Part shown: piece after piece, positions 15,123 through 23,858 of the stretch
Layout of the letters: every line of letters begins with the position of its first letter
Numbering within the stretch: position 1 is the stretch's first letter
Source: DATCYX01 sp037444705
GTDB lineage: Bacteria; Chloroflexota; Anaerolineae; Anaerolineales; UBA4823
Direction of reading: 5' to 3'
Length of the DNA stretch: 30,801 nt
Assembly (NCBI GenBank): GCA_037444705.1
Contig: JBBILY010000012.1
Location: 1-30,801, forward strand
Notes under the pieces: generated by a model
Told to the model about the DNA's origin: nothing
Seen by the model: the letters and a program-made list of their open reading frames with translations, nothing else
Databases searched by the model: none
Made by a program: the position numbers and the translations under genes

Positions 15123-16056
15123 GCTCTACCTCCTGAAAATAGCGGGCATAAATCTCATCCAGGCTTTGGGTTTCGATATCCAATTTGAGCAGATGGCAGC
15201 CAGCGGCGATCACCGCCTCGGCGGCCTGGGGGCGCAGATCCGCCTTTGCCTCCACCACGAAAGAGCGCCCATCCACCTGGCGCACATCCACAGCCTCGGG
15301 CAGGCGGCGCAGGGCTTCGATCATGTCTGAGTTGGCTGAAGCCACTTCGAGATGGATGCGATAAGCCTTGCCCAAAACACGCCGTGCCAGTTCATCCACA
15401 CTGCCTTCCAACATCATGCGTCCGCGGTGGAAAAGCCCCACCCGATCGCAAACCACCTGCACCTGATGCAATAGGTGAGAGGAGATCAAAAGGGTGATCC
15501 CCTCTTCCTTGAGGCTGTGGATCATCCTCAGCAGTTCCCGCGCGCCCTCCGGGTCGAGGCCAGCCGTAGGCTCATCCATGATGATCAATTGCGCCTGTTT
15601 TACCAGCAAATCCGCCAAACCCAGGCGCTGGCGCATGCCGCGGGAGAAAGTGGCGACCTTGTGATGGATGACATCGCTCAGGCCCACCCACGCCAGGGCA
15701 CTTTCAATGCGCCGATAGGCTTCTTTTTGCGCCAAGCCATTCAGTTTGGCGGTATAAATCAGATTTTCATAGGCGGTCAATTCATCGTAAAAGCCCACCT
15801 GATCGGGCAGGTAACCCACGCGCGCCTTGACGCTGAGTGGCTGGCGGGCCGGGTCAAAACCCAGGACGCGCACGCTGCCTGCTGTCGGCTCGGTGAGACC
15901 CAGGATCATTAAAATCGTGGTGGTCTTACCAGCACCGTTAGGACCAAGCAAGCCAAAGACCTCCCCCTTTTTTACCGTCAGATTCAAGCGGTTGACGGCG
16001 ACAAAATCGCCGTACTTCTTGGTCAGGTCTTTGGTTTCAATGACCAGGTCGCTCAT
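15091..16056 (-). CDS. ABC transporter ATP-binding protein
   Basis: This 321-residue ATPase powers the adjacent ABC-2 permease. Walker A is GPNGAGKTT (38-46), the signature is FSRGMRQ (137-143) and Walker B is LIIMDE (157-162) followed by PTAGLD; the switch histidine is in SSHLL. A C-terminal extension of about 90 residues resembles that of CcmA/NatA-type exporters. The ATG at 16056 is preferred over 16101 because AAAGGAGGT stands just upstream and the product then starts with the usual beta-strand. It follows the NEW3 gene by 31 nt. Confidence 0.93.
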   Translation of the reverse strand: MSDLVIETKDLTKKYGDFVAVNRLNLTVKKGEVFGLLGPNGAGKTTTILMILGLTEPTAGSVRVLGFDPARQPLSVKARVGYLPDQVGFYDELTAYENLIYTAKLNGLAQKEAYRRIESALAWVGLSDVIHHKVATFSRGMRQRLGLADLLVKQAQLIIMDEPTAGLDPEGARELLRMIHSLKEEGITLLISSHLLHQVQVVCDRVGLFHRGRMMLEGSVDELARRVLGKAYRIHLEVASANSDMIEALRRLPEAVDVRQVDGRSFVVEAKADLRPQAAEAVIAAGCHLLKLDIETQSLDEIYARYFQEVEHVGTGNTPSK

Positions 16057-16087
16057 ATACGACCTCCTTTTACGCTCTGGCGGCGGA

Positions 16088-17263
16088 TCATCGGCGACCA
16101 AAGCGCATCACCGCCATTGCCACCACTCCCACAGCCACAGCGATTAAGCCGACGCCCACCACGCCCCAAAGGGTGGAGGTGGTCACCGTAATGCGGAAAT
16201 CAGCCGACTCGCTGGCACCTTCCGCCGGGCGGGCATTGATGGTGAGCATATAATCTCCTGCCACGGCTTTCTCCGAGGGGCGCACCTTAACCGTCACTTC
16301 CACCTGCTCGCCAGCGGCGATGGCGGGAACCTCTTTGGGGTCAAATTCCACCGTCCAGCCGGAAGGTTCACTGGAACTGAGATGAACGCCTCGCGCAGGC
16401 GCGCTGCCGTTATTGCGAATCACCAGTTTGATCGGCGATTCGCGCCCGGCATTGGCCTGGCCGGAAAGCCGTCCATCTGGGGTGGTGATAGATAAGTCAG
16501 GTTGCCCGGTCACCTCAGCCACCAGTTCCAGAGAGGCGGAGACATCCCCCCCTTCGGCGCGGATGGTGATGGGATAACTGCCAGCCGGGATTTCGCTTAA
16601 AGGTTGGGCCTCAATGCTCAGGCTCTTGGATTCCTTGGCCCCCAGAGGGATACTGGTGACCTCCTGACCGCTCAGTTTAAATTTGACCAAAAAGTCGCTC
16701 GAGGCCTCAGCAGTCAGGTTGACGTTCAATTCGTCATCCCCCTCGTTCTTGAGGGTGGTATTGAAGCGGAAGGTAGTGCTGGGGGTGCCGCGCAGGGTGG
16801 GTAAATCGGTATCGAAACTCAGGCGAGGCGGCGACTTTTCCTGAATAGTCAATTCAATCGGCAATTGAGCCTTAGCCTGATCGCTTTGGGCGATCACGGT
16901 AAAACGATACGTACCTGCCTCTACGGTGGCCGGTGATTCTATCCTGAGATCCACCGAGGCCTCATTACCAGGCTCGACGTATACCGATTTAACCACCCGG
17001 CCGCCGCCACGGAAGGTCAGCGTCCATCCTTGCGGAGGGTTCTGCACCTCCAGGCGCACCACCTGGGGTGCGCTGGCGGCGCGAAGTTTCAGGCTGAGGG
17101 TCACCGTTTCACCAATACCGATCATCTGGCTGGGATAGGTGGTGAACAAACTCAGTCCAGGGGTAGGGTTGGCTGGAGGCTCGCTCTGGGCTTTGACGGC
17201 AAAGGGGAAAGCGAAAGCAGAGACCATCAAAACACATAGAGCAAGGATCAGTATGCGGCGCAT
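16088..17263 (-). CDS. exported NEW3-domain protein, C-terminally anchored
   Basis: The 391-residue product has a signal peptide (cleavage likely after AVKA, about residue 25). Three tandem beta-sandwich repeats of about 100 residues follow. They share a recurring pattern of NEW3 type: PPQGWTLTF, VEAGTYRFTVIAQS, AKESKSLSIEAQP, IPAGSYPITIRAEGG, EPSGWTVEFDP and AVAGDYMLTINARP. One C-terminal membrane helix (LWGVVGVGLIAVAVGVVAMAV) ends in basic residues. AGGAGGTGACTT precedes the ATG. It heads the operon with the ABC ATPase and permease, so it may act as an outside-facing partner that binds glycan or cargo. That function is inference. Confidence 0.87.
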   Translation of the reverse strand: MRRILILALCVLMVSAFAFPFAVKAQSEPPANPTPGLSLFTTYPSQMIGIGETVTLSLKLRAASAPQVVRLEVQNPPQGWTLTFRGGGRVVKSVYVEPGNEASVDLRIESPATVEAGTYRFTVIAQSDQAKAQLPIELTIQEKSPPRLSFDTDLPTLRGTPSTTFRFNTTLKNEGDDELNVNLTAEASSDFLVKFKLSGQEVTSIPLGAKESKSLSIEAQPLSEIPAGSYPITIRAEGGDVSASLELVAEVTGQPDLSITTPDGRLSGQANAGRESPIKLVIRNNGSAPARGVHLSSSEPSGWTVEFDPKEVPAIAAGEQVEVTVKVRPSEKAVAGDYMLTINARPAEGASESADFRITVTTSTLWGVVGVGLIAVAVGVVAMAVMRFGRR

Positions 17264-17634
17264 AAGTCACCTCCTGCAATTTGAAGGGCGTTAGTTTTAG
17301 GCTCTAGTGATATGGCTTTGAAGTGCTCTGGGTGTTCGTCTGTTGGAATAGGATGATCTCAATAACCTAATTATTTTAATGAGATGCCATGATCGAAATA
17401 TATGAGTTTCATTAGAAGTTTCCGCCTCAAACGATTTTCTAAGAATGCTCAAATGTCTTTTTTAACAATCAGCGGCTAATCTAGATATACTAAAAGCCTT
17501 CAGAAGCCCCAAATGCAGTCCTCTCGATAACATGCAGTCTCTAAAAGAGATGGATGGCTTGCGTTAATATAGTTTAGTTGATGTATGCTCATATCCACAG
17601 CATGGATACACTCTAACCTTTACGGAGGTGAAAA
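17264..17634. other. 371-base AT-rich divergent intergenic region
   Basis: This is distinctly more AT-rich than its surroundings. It separates the NEW3/ABC operon (leftward) from the BON gene (rightward) and must hold both promoters. A weak leftward candidate is TTCAAA-17-TAAAAC; rightward, TATAGT (17568-17573) and TACACT (17607-17612) are possible -10 boxes without good -35 partners. GTATGCT and AGCATGGATAC near 17583-17609 form an imperfect inverted repeat. I see no RNA gene or open frame of note. Confidence 0.5.
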
Positions 17635-18501
17635 ATGAGCCTACATGCCAGCCTTACAAGTGGTGGGATGGCGAGTGAGTTCCAAAGGGTAGCAAACCTA
17701 AAAGCCCGGCCGGACGAAGTCATCCTGGAGGATGTCTGGGCAAATATCTTAAAGGATGCTTCCATCCGCGCCCTGGATCGGGATAGCATTCGCCTGGAGG
17801 TGAAGGGCGGAGAGGTTACCGTGCGCGGCCATGTGGTTAAATCCGCCCATCGGGCACGCATCGAGGAACTGGCAGCCCAAGTGAGAGGGGTAACCCGGGT
17901 GCACAATCACCTGGTGGTAGATCACGACTTAGCCATCGAGATCGCTCAGGCGCTGGCCAAAGACCCTCGCACCCGCCCCAACATCCTCTCGGTGAACTGT
18001 TACCACGGTTGGGTGACACTGGTGGGCGAGGTGCCCGATGTGCACACCCAGCAGGCAGCCGAAGAAGTGGCGGCCAGCCACCCCCAAGCGCGCGGGGTGA
18101 TTGCCCTTCCCCGCGTGAGCGGCTATGAAGGGGCACTAGCGCGGCGGCCTGTTCAGCCAGAGATCGGGGCGCAGGTGTACACCCGTACAGGTTGGGTGGG
18201 CAATGTGAGCGAGGTGGTGATTGACCCCGGAAATCGCCTGGTGCGCTTCATTGCTATCACTCCCCTCCACGCGGCCGACGGCGGACAGGCAGGGGTGCGT
18301 TATGTTCTGCCGGCCGAGGTGATTGATTTTGTGCGCCCGGGCAGTGTGTGGCTCAAGGATGAAGCGGCAGGCAAAATAGGGGTTTCCCCCTTCAACCCAG
18401 CTGAGTTCCCCCTGGCACCTCAAGAGTGGCAGCCTCCCTTCCCCTATCAACCGGGTACCATCCGTTGGCCGGCCAGGCAGAGAGGCGCAACTCAAGTATA
18501 G
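17635..18501 (+). CDS. two BON domains plus PRC-barrel-like domain
   Basis: This 288-residue protein has no signal peptide. Residues about 35-95 and 97-160 look like two BON domains (IRLEVKGGEVTVRGHVVKSAHRA and ILSVNCYHGWVTLVGEVPDV), which bind phospholipid or ligands. Residues about 170-235 (IGAQVYTRTGWVGNVSEVVIDPGNRLVRFIAI) resemble a PRC-barrel. A proline-rich tail follows. CGGAGGTG lies about 6 nt before the ATG. A second methionine at residue 12 could also serve as start but has no ribosome binding site. It stands alone, convergent with the protease gene. Role unknown; a stress or envelope function is typical of BON proteins. Confidence 0.82.
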   Translation: MSLHASLTSGGMASEFQRVANLKARPDEVILEDVWANILKDASIRALDRDSIRLEVKGGEVTVRGHVVKSAHRARIEELAAQVRGVTRVHNHLVVDHDLAIEIAQALAKDPRTRPNILSVNCYHGWVTLVGEVPDVHTQQAAEEVAASHPQARGVIALPRVSGYEGALARRPVQPEIGAQVYTRTGWVGNVSEVVIDPGNRLVRFIAITPLHAADGGQAGVRYVLPAEVIDFVRPGSVWLKDEAAGKIGVSPFNPAEFPLAPQEWQPPFPYQPGTIRWPARQRGATQV

Positions 18502-18555
18502 TCAGGGACGCCAGGCAAAAGTAAACATGCTCACCCGCGACCTGCCTGTTGCGCC

Positions 18556-20424
18556 TCAGCGGGATATAAGGGGAAAATAATAGGGACGAAAAACAGGCAC
18601 GGACAGCGGCGCTCCGACCACGCCGCTCGCCTGGCCGCTGCGCGCACCATAATACTGGTTGACGATAGCGCCGTTGGCGTTCAGCCCTATGCCCAGCACT
18701 AGTTGTACACTTTGGGTGGCATTGGCTGCCAGGGCCGGATACTCCCAATATACCGTGGTGCCATCGAAGGTATGAGGCAGGGTAGCGGTGATAAAGGTTG
18801 TGTGCGCAGGGAGGGTGTCGCTCAGCACCACGTTGTCGGTTGGGAAAGCGCTAAGATTAGTGATCTGGAGGGTATAGGTGAGAATCTGTCCCGGCGATAC
18901 TTTGGTGCTCGAAGGGATCTTTTGCAGAGAGAGCCTATGGATTAACAGTTGTCTGGCAGCCCAGGCATCTATCCGCCCCCAGCCATAGGTGTTGTTGGGG
19001 ATATCACTGCCGGGCACGCCGCCGCAGGTTACCCCAAAATGGGGCGTGGCGCCACGCTTGATTAGATTTTCCAGGGCGTCCACCTGGCCGCGCAGGGCAG
19101 GGTTGACCGAGATCAGCAACGCGCCCAGGCCAGCCACGTGGGGAGCGGCCATGCTGGTGCCGCTTAGACTCTGATAGGCGTTGAGCGGCCAGGCGGAGTT
19201 CACCCCTACCCCCGGCGCCGAGACGTCGGGCTTTAGCAAGCCGGTGTAGTCTGCCGGGCCGCGACTGCTGAATTCGGCGATGGTATCGGTGCTGGTTGTA
19301 GCCCCGACGCTGAGCGCTGCCCGGTAGATGGCAGGTGGATCGTTCACTGAGCCGCAGCCCTGCCTGCCAGAATTCCCCGCTGAGGCCACAACTAGAATGC
19401 CAGCGGCGCGCACATTGTCCACCACCTGCTCCATAGCCTGAATAGCGCTCAAATCACACCCTTCAGAGGCAGGGCAACCCCAAGAGTTGTTAATCACGTC
19501 TGGCGCCAGGTTAGGGCGGGGGTTCTGGCCGTTCAAGTCGGTGGGCGCTATAAACCATTGGAAGCATTCAATATAAGTCGCCGGGCTGCCCACCCCTTGA
19601 TCCATGTTACGGCAGCCAATCCAACGGGCGCCTGGGGCCATGCCAATACGATGGTTACTCTCTTCGCCAACCATGATGCCCATGGTATGCGTGCCGTGAC
19701 CATGGTCATCACAGGGAGCCAGGGCATTATTACCACAGGGATTATTGCTGCTAGCGTGGATAGCATCATGCCAGTTGTAGTTGTGGTCTGCCTGGAGGCC
19801 ATCCCAGCCGCGATAGGAGTTTTTCAGGGCAGGATGATCCCACTGGTAGCCGGTATCCTGGCCAGCCACGACGACGCCCTGGCCAATATACCCCTCAGCC
19901 CAGACTTTATCTGCCTGGACCTTAAGCAGGTTCCATTCGACGCCTGCAGTCGCCTGGGGAGCGGGCAGAGTTGCCTGGGGTGGGAGTTGCAGGCGCACTC
20001 GTGGATTAGCAGCCAGATATGCTGCATCGGCACGCTGCGCCATGGCTTGTACCACCTCCGCGCCGCCGCGCACCCAGATCAGGTTCACCACCCAATAAGG
20101 ACGGTAAGCCGCTCCCAGCCTTTTTAAGGCTTCCACCACGGGCGGTTGCGTGCGCTGGGCAATGTGTGTCAGTTGTTCATAGACATATAAGCCTTTTTCG
20201 CTTTTGGTGCTCAAAGCGGATGCCGCGCTCAGGTCGGCTTGTTCGTTCAGGAGGAGCAGGAATTCCGTCTGCCCCTGCTGGAGGCCTTGCCACACGCCCG
20301 GGGCCACCTTGAACTGCCAGGCCAGCTTCCTGGGGATTGAGGCGGCAACAGAATGGGTCAGCGATAGCCCCCACACTCCCAGCCCAAGCGCCAGGATAAC
20401 CAGACCATGACCTAGACCGCGCAC
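18556..20424 (-). CDS. secreted subtilisin-like (S8) serine protease
   Basis: This 622-residue protein has a signal peptide (about residues 8-28), an I9-like propeptide (about 45-145) and a peptidase S8 domain. Catalytic residues are Asp190 (GQDTGY), His243 (HGHGTH) and Ser424 (SGTSMAAPH), with Asn351 (SAGNSG) for the oxyanion hole. Cysteine pairs around 230-238 and 271-357 may form disulfides. After the catalytic domain, about residues 497-600 form a DUF11/Ig-like repeat (VSPGQILTYTLQITNLS, VVLSDTLPAHTTF), often seen in surface proteins. GAGAGG lies very close to the ATG. Probably a nutrient-scavenging or surface protease. Confidence 0.94.
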   Translation of the reverse strand: MRGLGHGLVILALGLGVWGLSLTHSVAASIPRKLAWQFKVAPGVWQGLQQGQTEFLLLLNEQADLSAASALSTKSEKGLYVYEQLTHIAQRTQPPVVEALKRLGAAYRPYWVVNLIWVRGGAEVVQAMAQRADAAYLAANPRVRLQLPPQATLPAPQATAGVEWNLLKVQADKVWAEGYIGQGVVVAGQDTGYQWDHPALKNSYRGWDGLQADHNYNWHDAIHASSNNPCGNNALAPCDDHGHGTHTMGIMVGEESNHRIGMAPGARWIGCRNMDQGVGSPATYIECFQWFIAPTDLNGQNPRPNLAPDVINNSWGCPASEGCDLSAIQAMEQVVDNVRAAGILVVASAGNSGRQGCGSVNDPPAIYRAALSVGATTSTDTIAEFSSRGPADYTGLLKPDVSAPGVGVNSAWPLNAYQSLSGTSMAAPHVAGLGALLISVNPALRGQVDALENLIKRGATPHFGVTCGGVPGSDIPNNTYGWGRIDAWAARQLLIHRLSLQKIPSSTKVSPGQILTYTLQITNLSAFPTDNVVLSDTLPAHTTFITATLPHTFDGTTVYWEYPALAANATQSVQLVLGIGLNANGAIVNQYYGARSGQASGVVGAPLSVPVFRPYYFPLISR

Positions 20425-20499
20425 ATCTTCCTCTCAATTGTTGCCTGAGCAAAGGACAACCACCAAAGTCATGGGCAGCCTGATGGCGCCAGGTGCGCC

Positions 20500-21030
20500 T
20501 CAGCTGCCCGGGCCCTCTGCCAGAGCCTGCACCAACTCACGGCAAAAATCCGGGATATCTTCCACCACACGCCCCCAGACCAGGTTACCATGGCGAAAAG
20601 CCGGCGCATCCACCCACTCGGCTCCGGCGTTGATCAGGTCATCTTTAATGCCGCTCGAGCCAGTGGCTTTGTGCCCTCTGACGATGCCAGCTGAAATCAG
20701 CACTGAGCCAGCATGGCAGATAGCAGCCACGATTTTCCCCTGCTGATACAGACCTCTCACCAGGTTGAGCACCGCCGGGTAGCGGCGCAATTTATCCGGC
20801 GCCCAACCGCCGGGCACGACGATCGCTTCAAAGTCCTCGGGCGAAACCTGGTCAGCAGCCACATCGGCTGTGGCTTCCAGGCAATGTTTGCCGCGAAAAC
20901 GAGCTACTTTGCTGCCCACCACCGTCACCTGCGCTCCTTCTTCGCGCAGGCGCATCAGCGGCACCCAAAATTCCAGGTCTTCGAAGCCGTCTTCAATTAG
21001 ATAGGCGACGCGTTTACCGCTCAATCTCAT
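20500..21030 (-). CDS. PfpI/DJ-1 family protein
   Basis: This 176-residue protein has the class I glutamine-amidotransferase-like fold. The catalytic cysteine elbow is VAAICHAG (Cys105, His106), with Glu17 in EDGFEDLE and the PfpI-type GIKDDLINAGAEWVD near the end. Members act as intracellular protease, glyoxalase or deglycase, or stress chaperone; sequence alone does not decide. GGAGGT lies 5 nt before the ATG. It starts 31 nt after murJ on the same strand and is probably co-transcribed with it. Confidence 0.93.
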   Translation of the reverse strand: MRLSGKRVAYLIEDGFEDLEFWVPLMRLREEGAQVTVVGSKVARFRGKHCLEATADVAADQVSPEDFEAIVVPGGWAPDKLRRYPAVLNLVRGLYQQGKIVAAICHAGSVLISAGIVRGHKATGSSGIKDDLINAGAEWVDAPAFRHGNLVWGRVVEDIPDFCRELVQALAEGPGS

Positions 21031-21061
21031 GGAAACCTCCGATAATAGTTATATCCCAGGC

Positions 21062-22591
21062 TTATAACCTGAGCAATAATTTAACCTCAGGCCAGATCAG
21101 AGGCAGGGCAAGCAAACCGCCCAGGGCCAGAGCGCCCAGCGAAAGCGGCAGCAATGGCAAAGCCAGGTAGCGCAGCATGAGGTAAGCCACGGCGCTGCTG
21201 CTCAGGGCGGCCAGCGCGGCGCGAACCAGGGTATTGCCCACGTTCAATACGCCATGGTAGCGACGGTTCAGGAGAAACAGCAGCAACAACGCCTGCCCGC
21301 TGAAGGAAAGCGTATCCGCAAGGGCCAAGCCCACATGACCGATCCAGCGCGATAAGCCAAGCGCCAATAAAATGTAGGTGACGACTTGCAGAAAGGCGGC
21401 CATCAGGGGCGTGCGCGCATTCTGTTGAGCATAAAAAGAGCGCACAGCCACCTCCAGCCAGGCATGGCCCATCAGCCCCAACAGGAAGGCGCGCGTAGCC
21501 CACACCATCAGTTCAGTCTCACGCGGGCCGAAATTGAAAGCCAGGTGGATCAAAGGGCGGATGCTCACCCCCAGGAGGGCCGCGATGGGCAGGGTTAATG
21601 CCAGCATGGCGCGCAGAGCGCGATTGATCGTCTGGCGGAAGCGCTCATTTTCGCCACGGGTGATCTGTTCCGCCAGCGAAGGGAGCAAAGCAATGGCGAT
21701 GGCCGTCCCGATTAAGGTCTCAGGTACCTGCTGGATGAACCAACCGTTGTTTAAGGCTGAGACAGCCCCCTCCTCGAAGAAGGATGCCAGGCGATCGCGG
21801 GTGAGAAAATAGGTTTGCAAGCAAAACATGGTCAGCAGGCGTGGCCCCATCAAGCGCAAGACCTGTTGCACGCCAGGATGGCGCCAGTGGATGGCCGGCG
21901 TCCAGCGGAACCCATAACGCACCAGGCCAGGGACCTGAATGGCAAGATGGAGCAGAGCCCCCAAGATGACCCCATATACCAGGCCGTAAATGCCAAAGCG
22001 CGCCCCCAAAACGGCAATTCCGAAGATCTGCCCCAGGTTGTACAGAGCTGGGGCCATGGCGGGCAACAAAAAGTGTTGCTGGGCTTGCAAGCCAGCCATC
22101 GCCAGCCCGCTGATGGAAAAGATCAGAATAGCCAGCAAATCCAGGCGCATCAGGCTAACGCTCAGCCCCCATTTGACGGGATCATTGAAGCCAGGGGCAA
22201 TGACATGGCGAATCAAGGGCTCAGCCAGCAGGATGATGAGCAGCGAGATGGCAGCGGTGACAAGAAAAGCCAGGTTGACGATGCGAGCGAACACATCCCA
22301 GGCGGCGCGCCGCCCCTGACGCTCCAGATACTCCGAAAGCACAGGGATCAAAGCCATGCCCAGGGCACCGCCAGAGATCAGAGCGGAGAGCAGATCGGGG
22401 ATATTGTTAGAAACGAAGAAGACATCCCGCTCGGCGGGGGTGAACTGGCGATTGAAGAGCACCTGACGCAGGAAGCCCAGGACTTTATCCAGCCCAAAGA
22501 AGACGGAAATGATCAAAGACGAGCGGGCGATATGGGTCAACAGGGCAGGCTGGCGCTGTGCAACGCCGGGCACGGAGAGCGAGGGCGACAT
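21062..22591 (-). CDS. murJ: lipid II flippase MurJ
   Basis: MurJ flips the peptidoglycan precursor lipid II across the cytoplasmic membrane. The 509-residue protein is almost wholly hydrophobic, with about 14 helices. It shows family features such as SVFFGLDKVLGFLRQVLFNRQF near the N-terminus, NNIPDLLSALISGGALGMALIPVLSEYL after helix 1, and the basic residues of RSFYAQQNARTP. The ATG at 22591 has no ribosome binding site, but TATACT ends 6 nt upstream, as for other genes here that may be leaderless. It is divergent from the LacI regulator. Confidence 0.93.
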   Translation of the reverse strand: MSPSLSVPGVAQRQPALLTHIARSSLIISVFFGLDKVLGFLRQVLFNRQFTPAERDVFFVSNNIPDLLSALISGGALGMALIPVLSEYLERQGRRAAWDVFARIVNLAFLVTAAISLLIILLAEPLIRHVIAPGFNDPVKWGLSVSLMRLDLLAILIFSISGLAMAGLQAQQHFLLPAMAPALYNLGQIFGIAVLGARFGIYGLVYGVILGALLHLAIQVPGLVRYGFRWTPAIHWRHPGVQQVLRLMGPRLLTMFCLQTYFLTRDRLASFFEEGAVSALNNGWFIQQVPETLIGTAIAIALLPSLAEQITRGENERFRQTINRALRAMLALTLPIAALLGVSIRPLIHLAFNFGPRETELMVWATRAFLLGLMGHAWLEVAVRSFYAQQNARTPLMAAFLQVVTYILLALGLSRWIGHVGLALADTLSFSGQALLLLFLLNRRYHGVLNVGNTLVRAALAALSSSAVAYLMLRYLALPLLPLSLGALALGGLLALPLIWPEVKLLLRL

Positions 22592-22597
22592 GGCATA

Positions 22598-22603
22598 AGT
22601 ATA
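22598..22603 (-). promoter_or_regulatory. possible -10 box for leaderless murJ transcript
   Basis: TATACT on the minus strand ends 6 nt before the murJ ATG; no ribosome binding site is present and the -35 region is weak. Its position suits a transcript starting at the start codon. Confidence 0.4.
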
Positions 22604-22639
22604 GCATATTGGTCAAGGGGGAAAACCGGCCAAAAATGC

Positions 22640-22668
22640 TTGACATGGCAATTGAATTCATGTACACT
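22640..22668 (+). promoter_or_regulatory. strong sigma-70-type promoter of the LacI/sugar operon
   Basis: TTGACA (22640-22645, perfect) and TACACT (22663-22668) are separated by 17 bases. The double operator begins 3 nt downstream, so a bound regulator would block transcription start. Confidence 0.85.
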
Positions 22669-22670
22669 TA

Positions 22671-22698
22671 AAGCGAACGTTCGGGCGAACGTTCGCTT
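22671..22698 (+). promoter_or_regulatory. double palindromic LacI-family operator
   Basis: Two copies of the perfect 10-bp palindrome CGAACGTTCG (22674-22683 and 22686-22695) lie 12 bp centre to centre. Together, with flanking bases, they make a 13-bp inverted repeat around a GG centre. A central CpG inside a palindrome is typical of LacI-family operators. It covers the transcription start region and implies autorepression by the adjacent regulator. Confidence 0.8.
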
Positions 22699-22718
22699 CG
22701 AGCCTCAGGAACCGGAAC

Positions 22719-23744
22719 ATGGCTAAACGGGTGACCCTTAAAGACGTGGCTCAACTGGCTGGTGTGAGTTACCAGACGGTGTCTAAAGTGCTCCATGGCC
22801 AAATCCAGGTGACAGAGCAGACGCGTGAGCGCATCGAGCGCGCCGTCCAGAGCCTAGGATACCGCCCCAGTTCCATCGCCCGCAGCCTGCGCTGGCAACG
22901 GGCCTGCTTGATTGGCTATTCCTGGGCACCCTCGCCTCCGGGACAATTTAACACCATCCTGGATCAGTTCCTGCAAAGCATGACCCAGGAAGCGGAAAAG
23001 GCCGGCTATCATATCCTTTGTTTTCCCCATCGCGCCAACCACAACCTCGACCTTTACCGCGAATTGATCGAAACTCACCGCGTGGATGCCTTCGTAATCT
23101 CCAGTGTCGAATACGATGATCCACGCGTGAATTTTTTAAAGCAGGCTGCTTTTCCTTTCGTCGCCTTTGGTCGTACCAACGCCGAGCAGGATTTTCCCTG
23201 GGTGGATGTGGATGGAGGGGCTGGAATGGCGATGGTGGTGCGCCACCTGGTCGAGCGTGGTCATCGCCAAATCGGCGTGCTGGCCTGGCCATCCGACTCG
23301 CGCGTGGGTCACAACCGCCTTGAGGGTTTACTAGCTGCCTTTCGGGAGTGCGGCCTGGAGTTACCCGAGACCTTGCTCAAGCGCGGCGATGGCAACTCCA
23401 CTTTTGGGCAGCAGGCGGCAGCTGAAATCCTCCAATTGCCGCAAACACAGCGGCCCACCGCCATCATCGCCTTCAACGATTTTATGGCGATTGGGGCCAT
23501 GCAAGCCGCCCGTGAACTGGGTTTCAAGGTGGGCGAAGAATTGGCGATTACGGGCTTCGACGATACCCCCTTGATTCAATATCTCAATCCACCCCTGACC
23601 TCTGTGCGCCAACCTATCTGGGAAGTGGGTCAGCATGTGATCCGCATGCTGATTGATATCCTGGAAGGACATCCTTCAGCGCAAAGGACGTTGCTCCTGG
23701 CGCCCGAATTGGTCGTTCGGGCTTCCAGCGATTTTGCCGTGTGA
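22719..23744 (+). CDS. LacI-family transcriptional regulator
   Basis: This 341-residue regulator has an N-terminal helix-turn-helix (VTLKDVAQLAGVSYQTVSKV), a hinge helix (PSSIARSLR) and a periplasmic-binding-protein-like effector domain with DAFVISSVEYDD, RHLVERGHRQIGVL and TAIIAFNDFMAIGAMQAARELG. It should bind the palindromes just upstream and release them on binding a sugar or sugar phosphate. AGGA lies about 9 nt before the ATG. The gene leads an operon of sugar ABC transporter, GH65 phosphorylase and beta-PGM genes, so the inducer is probably the imported alpha-glucoside or a product of it. Confidence 0.95.
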   Translation: MAKRVTLKDVAQLAGVSYQTVSKVLHGQIQVTEQTRERIERAVQSLGYRPSSIARSLRWQRACLIGYSWAPSPPGQFNTILDQFLQSMTQEAEKAGYHILCFPHRANHNLDLYRELIETHRVDAFVISSVEYDDPRVNFLKQAAFPFVAFGRTNAEQDFPWVDVDGGAGMAMVVRHLVERGHRQIGVLAWPSDSRVGHNRLEGLLAAFRECGLELPETLLKRGDGNSTFGQQAAAEILQLPQTQRPTAIIAFNDFMAIGAMQAARELGFKVGEELAITGFDDTPLIQYLNPPLTSVRQPIWEVGQHVIRMLIDILEGHPSAQRTLLLAPELVVRASSDFAV

Positions 23745-23760
23745 GTGATTCAGTCCCAAT

Positions 23761-23770
23761 AAGGAGGTGA
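23761..23770 (+). promoter_or_regulatory. orphan perfect Shine-Dalgarno sequence
   Basis: AAGGAGGTGA, a near-perfect match to the 16S rRNA 3' end, lies 17 nt after the LacI stop. No ATG, GTG or TTG follows at normal spacing; an ATT would open only five codons. The binding-protein gene has its own AAGGAG near 23845. The site could hold ribosomes or be a remnant. Confidence 0.4.
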
Positions 23771-23858
23771 TTCGTACCAAATAATTACGACGAGGAAGAA
23801 GATATCGCCCATACTCCAATAATCTTCTATTTATCTAAAACAGGAAGGAGCGTTTGAA

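Noticed and set aside
21815..22726. 303-residue open frame on the plus strand
   Set aside because: It lies antisense to murJ, is rich in Gln/His/Asp with no domain, and runs into the LacI start. It is a codon-bias shadow.
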